Origin: Pseudomonadota bacterium
GTDB taxonomy: Bacteria > Pseudomonadota > Gammaproteobacteria > Pseudomonadales > Halieaceae
NCBI GenBank assembly: GCA_030591305.1
Contig: JAUVBI010000017.1
Coordinates: 1-21,657 of the forward strand
Length of the DNA: 21,657 bases
Direction of reading: 5' to 3'
In this document: positions 5,752-11,803 of the stretch, piece after piece
Layout: each line of letters opens with the position of its first letter
How positions within the stretch are numbered: position 1 is the stretch's first letter
Translations under genes and position numbers: made by a program
Notes under the pieces: generated by a model
What the model saw: only the letters and a program-made list of their open reading frames with translations
What the model was told of the DNA's origin: nothing
Databases searched by the model: none

Positions 5752-8577
5752 CTAATAAAGCAGCAAACACATTATGGCAGCAGCGAGGCCAGCCGCGCAG
5801 GCATACAGGCCTTTTGCGATGGGGTGAGCGCTCTGTATCAGTTTTATTACCACGGTTTTTCGGTCGACTTTTATCCCTGCCAGTGCCAGGGGGACAACTT
5901 TCGCTGCCAGTTGTTCGGTGGAAAACACGGGTAGTCTGCGAGTACCTATAAAGACCACAATATCATCCAGCAGGAGAAAGTTATTGCGGTAATGAACCCT
6001 GGAACCACCGTCTATATGGTACATATTATGCTGGTCAACCAATATCAGTTGGTCCTTTAGCACGCCTATGTGTCCGCTCTGGCTGGTCCAGAGCAGGGCG
6101 AGCGCGGTGGCGGGACCAGCGAGCAACAATGTGGCAGCCAGCATTATTGCAGCCGGTAGTGTCAGAGAGAAGATAACAGCGAGTACCAAAAAGCACAAAA
6201 TACTGTAGATAATTGCCAGCTTCTTATAGGCAGTGCTGCGGCTGCTTTGTGGGTCTATCCAGCGGATCAATTTTTCTTTGTCGTCAACGGGCTCAGCTCC
6301 CCGGACCTTATTCTTGCTATAAACCAGGCTGCGTAATTGGTGCAGGCGGCCCAGTAAATAACTCCCTATCCCCACAAGGGCCAGAAAGCCCAGACTGGCA
6401 TGCCAGAGTTTTTGCGACAGGGCTACGCTGTGTTGTGCATTGTCTATGTAGCTCTGGAGTGCCAGCGGAGTAAGTGGTATTTCTGCCTGGCCCTGCGAGT
6501 TAAAGCGTTGAATGGTAGGTGTCTTACTGTCAAAGACCAGCACCTTGTCTACCCAGGTGACGAGTTGCTCCGGACGGCTGTTCGGGGTTAGTGCCACACT
6601 GGACAGGAAATTCCAGTTGGCGTCGAACCGATACAAGTCTGCCTCCAGTTTGTCGGGATTTTTCATGGCTACCCACCAGCTATTGGCAGACCACGCGAAT
6701 GTGCCTATTTGGCTTTGCTTCTTCTCCAAGGCCGGGGCAGGCAGAAGCAGCACTTCGTCCAGTTGTTCTCCAAAGCCCTTGTTGTCCGGCCGATATATAC
6801 TAACGGCGGGTCCGGCTGCACTGTTCATATAGAGCAGGCCCTCGTGAAGTACGAGAGTAGGCTGTGCGGGCATGTCTATTTTTACCTGCCTCAGGAGTTT
6901 GCCTTCGCTATCCAGTTTGGACAGCAGGCTATTGGCAGCGGAGGCAAGATAGGTCTCTCCAGTGCGTGAGTCGACGATATAACTGCTGATACGCTGAGTG
7001 AATAAGCCAGGCTCATGTGCTTGGCACTTGCGGGTCTCTATCTTGCAACTCAGGAGAGACCAGATGATGGTGCCATCGGCGGTTTCCTGCTTCTGCTGTA
7101 AGACCAGTTGGCCTGCGGCATCAAAACCCAGCAGGTTTGCCTGCGAACTTACGCCCAATTCAGAAAGAGGGAAATTACTGCTATCGACACCCGATCGGTC
7201 AAGGAGAAATAGCTGCTCCCCGGCCGTAATGACTAGCCCTGAATGGGAGCCCACGACTACTGCGCCCGGGCCACTAACGACGGGTGGCGCCGTGGGTAAA
7301 AGTGCGTAACGCGTACTCAGGATTAGCAGCGCCAGCAGTGTCGCCACCGAGGTGATAAACATTGCTTTCATAAGCTGTTGGGATTTTTCTACCCGCTGCC
7401 GAATTTTGGCTGTATTGCGAAAGGGTTTTAGGCTGAACAGATTGGGTGCTCCCGGCTGGCGTCGGGGAAGCTCATTCTCTGGCCTCGGCTCGGGCACAGT
7501 AGAGAGTGGCTTTTTGACATGGGCGATATTTTTAAGTTTCTCCAGCCGCGCGCTTCCCTCGGCGGCTCGATCGAGGGCCGCCTGTTCCTCTCGCTGTTCC
7601 TCTGCCTGTTGTTTGGTGACTTGCTCAAGTGTCTGTTTTTCGCGGCGTGCCCGCGCGGCACTCTCTGCAGCCTTTTGCTTCACCTCTTCGCGCTGCTTTT
7701 TTTTCAGCGTTGCCGCCTGGGCTGTGCTCTCTGTCTGCTGAGTTTTTGCCAGAGCGCGTAATTTGTCCTCTATTCGCTTCTCGTCAGCCCTGGCCCTGGC
7801 AGCTGCCTTAGCGTGTAACCGTTTCTGTTCTGCAAGTTCCGTCCGAAGTCTGGCAGCTTGGGCAGCAGCCTCTTTCTTCGCCGCCAGTTTCAGGTTTTTT
7901 TGTCTGGCAGCTTCCTTGGCGGCTTTTTTACGGGCTAGCTCTTCCGCGGCCTTCTTTTTGGCAGCTTCCTTGGCGGCTTTTTTACGGGCTAGCTCTTCCG
8001 CGGCCTTCTTTTTGGCAGCTTCCTCAGCAGCTTTCTGGCGGGCTTTTTCCTCGAGAGCCTGTAGTCGTGCCATTTCCTTTGCATTGGCTTGCGCTATTTC
8101 TTCCTCGACTCTTTCTGCAGCCAGTCGTTTTTTATTTTCCAGTGTCGCCGCAAGCTCTTCGGCTTGTTTACGTTGCAGTGCCTCCGCCTGTAATACGGCG
8201 TTGCCGCGCTTGTTCTTATCGGTTACAGCGGAAGGTTTTTTTACTATTGGGCTTCTAACGGGCCAGCTTTGTTCCACATTTCCAGCACTGCCGCGGTGAA
8301 AGCTGTGGTCTATGCTTGCAGTGGGGCGAGGGGGAGGGGTCTCTTTATCAAGGGCTACCAGCTTTAGCACGGCACCGGTGCGGTACATTTTTGTGTAGAA
8401 GGCTTCGGCGTTACTCTTGTCGAGATTTTGCCTGAGGGTGACCTCTTTGCCAGAGAAAAACAAGGCAACGCGGCTGGGGTCGTCTATAGCGAGTGCTTTC
8501 GCAAAGCGTGCCTTAACCTCCGCCAAATCCTGGCCGGGTAGTATTTCTCCATTAAACGTGAGGTTATATTTGTCCAC
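5752..8577 (-). CDS. Mosaic membrane protein with long charged helix and predicted periplasmic beta-rich domain, function unknown
   Basis: I do not recognise a named family for this 941-residue protein. Residues 1-75 form a compact domain (YNLTFNGEILPGQ, then FFSGKEVTLRQNL) like small N-terminal domains seen in other proteobacterial membrane proteins. Residues 130-350 are an Ala/Lys/Glu/Arg-rich, TolA-like helix or coiled coil with two identical 18-residue units (187-204, 205-222). A first membrane helix lies at about 404-427. Residues 430-720 look beta-rich and resemble a propeller-like fold, with a CKIETRKC cysteine pair (511, 518); they should be periplasmic. Further helices lie at about 725-744, 786-806, 808-831 and 921-941, and the 832-920 segment should be cytoplasmic. 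The start is GTG, 12 bases after GGAGG, which is unusually far; the conserved-looking N-terminus supports it. It is 84 bp upstream of lutA on the same strand. Possible roles are envelope sensing or bridging; none is shown. Confidence 0.85.
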   Translation of the reverse strand: MDKYNLTFNGEILPGQDLAEVKARFAKALAIDDPSRVALFFSGKEVTLRQNLDKSNAEAFYTKMYRTGAVLKLVALDKETPPPRPTASIDHSFHRGSAGNVEQSWPVRSPIVKKPSAVTDKNKRGNAVLQAEALQRKQAEELAATLENKKRLAAERVEEEIAQANAKEMARLQALEEKARQKAAEEAAKKKAAEELARKKAAKEAAKKKAAEELARKKAAKEAARQKNLKLAAKKEAAAQAARLRTELAEQKRLHAKAAARARADEKRIEDKLRALAKTQQTESTAQAATLKKKQREEVKQKAAESAARARREKQTLEQVTKQQAEEQREEQAALDRAAEGSARLEKLKNIAHVKKPLSTVPEPRPENELPRRQPGAPNLFSLKPFRNTAKIRQRVEKSQQLMKAMFITSVATLLALLILSTRYALLPTAPPVVSGPGAVVVGSHSGLVITAGEQLFLLDRSGVDSSNFPLSELGVSSQANLLGFDAAGQLVLQQKQETADGTIIWSLLSCKIETRKCQAHEPGLFTQRISSYIVDSRTGETYLASAANSLLSKLDSEGKLLRQVKIDMPAQPTLVLHEGLLYMNSAAGPAVSIYRPDNKGFGEQLDEVLLLPAPALEKKQSQIGTFAWSANSWWVAMKNPDKLEADLYRFDANWNFLSSVALTPNSRPEQLVTWVDKVLVFDSKTPTIQRFNSQGQAEIPLTPLALQSYIDNAQHSVALSQKLWHASLGFLALVGIGSYLLGRLHQLRSLVYSKNKVRGAEPVDDKEKLIRWIDPQSSRSTAYKKLAIIYSILCFLVLAVIFSLTLPAAIMLAATLLLAGPATALALLWTSQSGHIGVLKDQLILVDQHNMYHIDGGSRVHYRNNFLLLDDIVVFIGTRRLPVFSTEQLAAKVVPLALAGIKVDRKTVVIKLIQSAHPIAKGLYACAAGLAAAIMCLLLY
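7906..8024. repeat. Perfect 54-bp tandem duplication in the coiled-coil coding region
   Basis: Bases 7906-7959 and 7960-8013 are identical, and the first 11 bases of a third unit follow at 8014-8024. Read on the - strand, each unit encodes 18 residues (AAKKKAAEELARKKAAKE in one phase). The identity at every third codon position points to recent duplication by slippage or unequal recombination, not to selection on protein sequence alone. Eighteen residues equal five alpha-helical turns, so one unit extends the helix without changing its face. Confidence 0.95.
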
Positions 8578-8680
8578 CCCGCGTCATCACCTCCCAATGG
8601 GTATATTTAAGGAAATATTGTCCCGAATGTACGAGGTTTCAATGGCTTATGCCAGTATAAAATGGGAAAAACAAGAGATT

Positions 8681-9910
8681 TCAAGATGTTGGAATTACGT
8701 TGAAGGCCAACCCTGCCTTGGTTGTTAACCTGTCTATAAGTTTTGCATTCATGGCAGAGGCCGGCGTCCAGAAACCACCACCTACCTGTATATCATCTTT
8801 GGCCAGACAAACGGCTGCTTCGGCCAGCATTTTTGAGGTGGAGCCATAACCTGGGTCCATATCACCGGTGACTTTAAGGCGCATGTCTTTGCTTTTATCG
8901 TCAGGGTGTACGCCATGCAGGAATATTTCGTAGAAGCCCTTCTCGCGCGCATGCTGCGATGGACCCTCACCGGGTTTGGGTAAAAGATGTTCCGCCAGGC
9001 GTCGTGTTGGCCCCATGGCCATGGCGGCCATTCCCACCCGACCTCCCACGGCGTCGCTCACCGCTTTAAATCTAGATTTTCTCAGAACGGCCTCCGTGTA
9101 GGAAAAGTCCTCGCCCCAGGGGAATCCCAACAGAGCATTACTGCGCCGCACTACCCGGGTGTTGACCACAGCCATCATGAAAGGGGAGGTCCACTGATTG
9201 AAATCTTTGTCAAAGCGGGCGCCGGTCTGGTCGGGACCGTCCGGACCTGTTGCAGCCCCATCGGGGTTGAGGGAGTATGGGTCCTCCATGGAGCGGACAA
9301 CGGAGGGGTCATCTTTAGCCTCGACCATCATATTAAATATGCTGGCAATGGTGCCGCCGCTGGCTGTGGCACTAATGCGACCAATTCGTGTTTTAACCTG
9401 GCGAGCGGGGACGCCGTGTTTGCTTTGCATGGCGTCCTGCAAAAACCAGGTTCCCAGATCAAATGGGATGGAGTCGAAACCGCAGGTGTGGACAATACGG
9501 GCGCCACTTTCTTCGGCGGCCTGCTGATACTGGGCGATCATTTTCACCATCCAGTGTATTTCACCGGTCAGGTCGCAGTAGTGTGTGCCTGCAGCGGCGC
9601 AGGCTGCTACCACGGGTGTGCCATAAAGTGCATAGGGACCGACGGTGGTACACAGCACCCGGGTTTTGGCTGCCAGATCCGCCAGGCTTTTTTCATCCTG
9701 GCTATCGGCAATAAGAATAGGCAACAAGTCCCGCTGTTTTTCGGCCAGGTAGCGGGCGCGAACGTTCTTCAGTTTAGACTTGTTGCGTCCCGCTATGGCC
9801 CATTTCAGGTCTCCATCCACACCGTAGGTCGCGAGTAAATACTCTACCACCAGGCGGCCGGTAAAGCCCGAGGCACCCAGTACTATAATGTCGAATTCTT
9901 GTTTGCTCAT
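8681..9910 (-). CDS. Saccharopine dehydrogenase-like / trans-acting enoyl reductase family protein
   Basis: The 409-residue protein opens with a Rossmann nucleotide-binding motif, IIVLGASGFTGRLVVEYL (glycines at 12, 15, 18), followed by WAIAGRNKSKLKNV, which suits NADP binding. Other family stretches are TVGPYALYGTPVVAACAAAGTHYCDLTGE near 90-118 and HTCGFDSIPFDLG near 141-153. The arrangement is that of saccharopine-dehydrogenase-like proteins, whose mycobacterial members act as trans-acting enoyl reductases in lipid synthesis; many proteobacterial members are uncharacterised. A role in reducing a lipid intermediate is possible. It is unlikely to be a lysine-metabolism enzyme, because the lysine pathway enzymes have other domain layouts and no lysine genes are near. 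The ATG has no clear Shine-Dalgarno sequence; an AT-rich TGTAAAATAGA sits directly before it. The 941-codon gene begins 103 bp downstream. Confidence 0.85.
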   Translation of the reverse strand: MSKQEFDIIVLGASGFTGRLVVEYLLATYGVDGDLKWAIAGRNKSKLKNVRARYLAEKQRDLLPILIADSQDEKSLADLAAKTRVLCTTVGPYALYGTPVVAACAAAGTHYCDLTGEIHWMVKMIAQYQQAAEESGARIVHTCGFDSIPFDLGTWFLQDAMQSKHGVPARQVKTRIGRISATASGGTIASIFNMMVEAKDDPSVVRSMEDPYSLNPDGAATGPDGPDQTGARFDKDFNQWTSPFMMAVVNTRVVRRSNALLGFPWGEDFSYTEAVLRKSRFKAVSDAVGGRVGMAAMAMGPTRRLAEHLLPKPGEGPSQHAREKGFYEIFLHGVHPDDKSKDMRLKVTGDMDPGYGSTSKMLAEAAVCLAKDDIQVGGGFWTPASAMNAKLIDRLTTKAGLAFNVIPTS

Positions 9911-9925
9911 TCTATTTTACAGCGA

Positions 9926-10042
9926 CTATTTTTTGGCGGTTTGCAAAGGCAGTACTGCCCGCCAGTTCAATACTGATTTCAGTTGTTCTGGCAGGGTCAA
10001 TGCCATGGGAAGTAGAGAAAGTGGACGTGGGTAGTGTTTCAT
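9926..10042 (-). CDS. Possible small ORF of 38 codons, unrecognised
   Basis: An uninterrupted ATG-to-TAG frame of 38 codons fills most of the 144-bp gap between the POT transporter and the saccharopine-dehydrogenase-like gene. It begins 12 bases after the transporter stop and ends 15 bases before the next start. A weak GAGAAG lies about 9 bases before its ATG. The predicted peptide begins MKHYPRPLSLLPMALTLP and ends LPLQTAKK; it has no clear membrane helix or signal peptide and I do not recognise it. It could be a real small protein, a remnant of a longer gene, or chance. Confidence 0.25.
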   Translation of the reverse strand: MKHYPRPLSLLPMALTLPEQLKSVLNWRAVLPLQTAKK

Positions 10043-10054
10043 TTATCTAACTTC

Positions 10055-11602
10055 TCAGTGGATACCGCGCATCATTTTCTTTAACAGCGGTGAAATCAGC
10101 AGCATAAAGGCAGACACAGCAAGCCCCACCCAGAACAGGCTGGTAAACAGGTCGGTATAACTTGCCAGGGCGAGGCTGATATCGGTTACACCGCCGTTTA
10201 CCGTGTCAATGGCGGCGATTTTTGACAGCTGCACAGCGACAAATTCAGAATAGGCGGTGGCGAGAAACCAGGCCCCCATCATTACGCCGACCACACTGGG
10301 TACGGCCAATTTTGTGACCGCCGATAAGCCCACGGGTGAGAGGCACAACTCGCCGGTGGTGTGCAGCAAGTACGCCAGCACCATCCAATAGGCGAAAACG
10401 CGGCCAGATTCATCCGGCATGCTGGCGCCGATTACCAGGGCACCAAAGCCGAGGCCAGCCTGGCCTATGCCCAGGGCGAACTTCACCGGGGTGCTGGGCT
10501 CCAGGCCTCTGCGCGCAAGAGCCGTCCACATCCAGGCGAAGAACGGTGCGAACATAAAGATAAACATGGAGTTCATCGCGCCAAACTGGGACGCCGTCAG
10601 CTCCACGCCTAACAGATTGCGGTTCAGTACCCGGTCTGCATACAGGGTCATGGAGGCGGAACTTTGTTCAAACAGTGCCCAGAACACCACCGTGGAGGTA
10701 ATCAGGATAATCAGTACGATCATGCGACTGCGCTCGTCCGCATTACACTTGACCGTGATGAACCAGCCCATACCCACCAGTACAACCACGGAAAGGACAT
10801 TCAACAGTGTTCCCACGGCGCCGTGGAACTGCAGCATTTGCCAGGCCACTGCCACGCCACCCAGGGCGCACAGGTATATAGTCATCTCCTTGGAGATGCC
10901 GATGGCAGATTTTTGTTTGAGTAATTCGGGGTCTTTGGGCTCTGCATGTCCGTGCAGGTGTTTTTGTCCATAGAGAAAGCTGATGAGTCCTGCCAGCATG
11001 CCAATGCCCGCCGCACCGAAACCGTAGCCCCAGCCATAGGTTTCACCCAGGTAGCCACACAACAGGGTCGCGGTAAAGGCGCCCAGGTTAATGCCCATGT
11101 AAAAGATGGTGAAGCCGCTGTCCCGCCTGGGGTCGTCCTGGGCATACAACTGGCCCACGATGGTGGAAATATTGGGCTTCAGAAAGCCTACACCAATGAC
11201 GATCAAGGCCAGTGAGAAATAGAATATCTGTAATGCGCCTTCGTCCCGCACCACCTCGCCATTGACCAGGCGGGCCTGCTCTCCCTCGAAGGCCATACCG
11301 AAGTGTCCCATTACCAATAGCAGGCCGCCAAAGACCACGGCCTTGCGCATACCCAGGTAGCGATCTGCCAGCAGGCCACCGATTACTGGCATGGCATAGA
11401 CGAGTGCAGCATAGCCCCCAAGAACCTCAAGCCCATTGGCGTCGCTGAATAAATGGTATTTGGTGAGGTATAACAACAACAGAAACTTCATGCCGTAGAA
11501 GGAGAACCGCTCCCACATCTCGGTGGTGAAGCAAATAAGCAAACCTTTGGGGTGGCCGAAAAAACCGGTATCGGTTGCCGGGTCGATGGCAGTACTCGTC
11601 AT
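10055..11602 (-). CDS. POT/PTR2 family proton-coupled peptide transporter
   Basis: The 515-residue protein is a major-facilitator peptide carrier of the proton-dependent oligopeptide transporter family, which imports di- and tripeptides across the inner membrane. The ExxER proton-coupling motif is present as EMWERFSFYG (E28, E31, R32) in helix 1. PTR2-type stretches include GGLLADRYLGMRKAVVFGG, FYMGINLGAFTATLLCGYLG, and FWALFEQSSASMTLYADR near the start of the second half. GELCLSPVGLSAVTKLAP-type sequence (here TGELCLSPVGLSAVTKLAVP) closes the core. About 14 hydrophobic segments are visible. The ATG has a good AAGGA site 9 bases upstream. It is transcribed away from the peptide ABC importer over a shared 201-bp spacer holding a 15-bp perfect palindrome at 11631-11645. 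Confidence 0.93.
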   Translation of the reverse strand: MTSTAIDPATDTGFFGHPKGLLICFTTEMWERFSFYGMKFLLLLYLTKYHLFSDANGLEVLGGYAALVYAMPVIGGLLADRYLGMRKAVVFGGLLLVMGHFGMAFEGEQARLVNGEVVRDEGALQIFYFSLALIVIGVGFLKPNISTIVGQLYAQDDPRRDSGFTIFYMGINLGAFTATLLCGYLGETYGWGYGFGAAGIGMLAGLISFLYGQKHLHGHAEPKDPELLKQKSAIGISKEMTIYLCALGGVAVAWQMLQFHGAVGTLLNVLSVVVLVGMGWFITVKCNADERSRMIVLIILITSTVVFWALFEQSSASMTLYADRVLNRNLLGVELTASQFGAMNSMFIFMFAPFFAWMWTALARRGLEPSTPVKFALGIGQAGLGFGALVIGASMPDESGRVFAYWMVLAYLLHTTGELCLSPVGLSAVTKLAVPSVVGVMMGAWFLATAYSEFVAVQLSKIAAIDTVNGGVTDISLALASYTDLFTSLFWVGLAVSAFMLLISPLLKKMMRGIH

Positions 11603-11630
11603 TATTGTTATTCCTTATGAGTGGGCTGGT

Positions 11631-11645
11631 GCACACAGTGTGTGC
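11631..11645. promoter_or_regulatory. Perfect 15-bp palindrome, candidate operator before the POT gene
   Basis: The sequence GCACACAGTGTGTGC has two perfect 7-base arms around one central G. It lies 29-43 bases upstream of the POT start codon, within the expected leader or promoter, and suits a dimeric repressor or activator. It does not match the CRP consensus. The binding protein is unknown. Confidence 0.45.
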
Positions 11646-11708
11646 TACATCCCCAATATTGATCTATAGTGTAGCCATGTAAGTTGGGTGACAGTATAGA
11701 GGCGATTG

Positions 11709-11725
11709 GCCATAAAACGAATGGC
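11709..11725. promoter_or_regulatory. Inverted repeat GCCAT-N7-ATGGC
   Basis: Two perfect 5-base arms (11709-11713 and 11721-11725) are separated by 7 bases in the divergent spacer, just upstream of the candidate -35 of the ABC operon. The spacing puts the arm centres 12 bases apart, about one helical turn, as expected for a dimer site. Short arms of this kind also arise by chance. Confidence 0.3.
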
Positions 11726-11735
11726 TTTGTTTTAT

Positions 11736-11749
11736 CCTCAGTATTGAGG
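11736..11749. promoter_or_regulatory. Inverted repeat CCTCA-N4-TGAGG in the candidate promoter spacer
   Basis: Two perfect 5-base arms flank GTAT. The element lies exactly between the candidate -35 (11727-11732) and -10 (11750-11755) hexamers of the ABC importer operon, where a bound repressor would block RNA polymerase. The assignment depends on the weak promoter call. Confidence 0.3.
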
Positions 11750-11803
11750 TTGTAATCGTGTTGTACGTCTCATTGACATAACAAAAACTCGAGTTGGATA
11801 TCT

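Larger units (their letters stand above)
11603..11803. promoter_or_regulatory. Divergent control region between two peptide transporters
   Basis: This 201-bp spacer separates the POT transporter (leftward) from the ABC importer (rightward). It contains three perfect inverted repeats, listed separately. For the rightward operon a weak promoter candidate is TTGTTT at 11727-11732 and TTGTAA at 11750-11755 with 17 bases between, with one inverted repeat lying in the spacer. For the leftward gene AT-rich TATAGAT- and TATACT-like hexamers exist around 11660-11700 on the - strand, without a convincing -35. Exact transcription starts cannot be fixed by eye. Confidence 0.5.

Noticed and set aside
7906..8024. 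CRISPR-like or mobile-element repeat
   Set aside because: The 54-bp units are directly adjacent without spacers, sit in frame inside a coding region and encode a helical repeat.
7352..8299. Overlapping + strand ORFs of 129 and 178 residues opposite the 941-codon gene, rich in Ala, Ser, Phe and Cys
   Set aside because: They are the antisense reading of the Ala/Lys/Glu coiled-coil codons; composition is an artefact of repeats and no ribosome binding site or family signature is present.
8987..9838. A 283-residue + strand ORF opposite the saccharopine-dehydrogenase-like gene
   Set aside because: The - strand frame has clear Rossmann and family motifs. The antisense frame is rich in Gly, His and Cys with no recognisable domain, as expected for a shadow of a GC-biased gene.
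11773..11801. TTGACA at 11773-11778 as the -35 of the ABC operon
   Set aside because: The matching -10 position would be GGATAT at 11796-11801, immediately before the start codon, leaving no leader; only a leaderless transcript could fit and the -10 match is poor.
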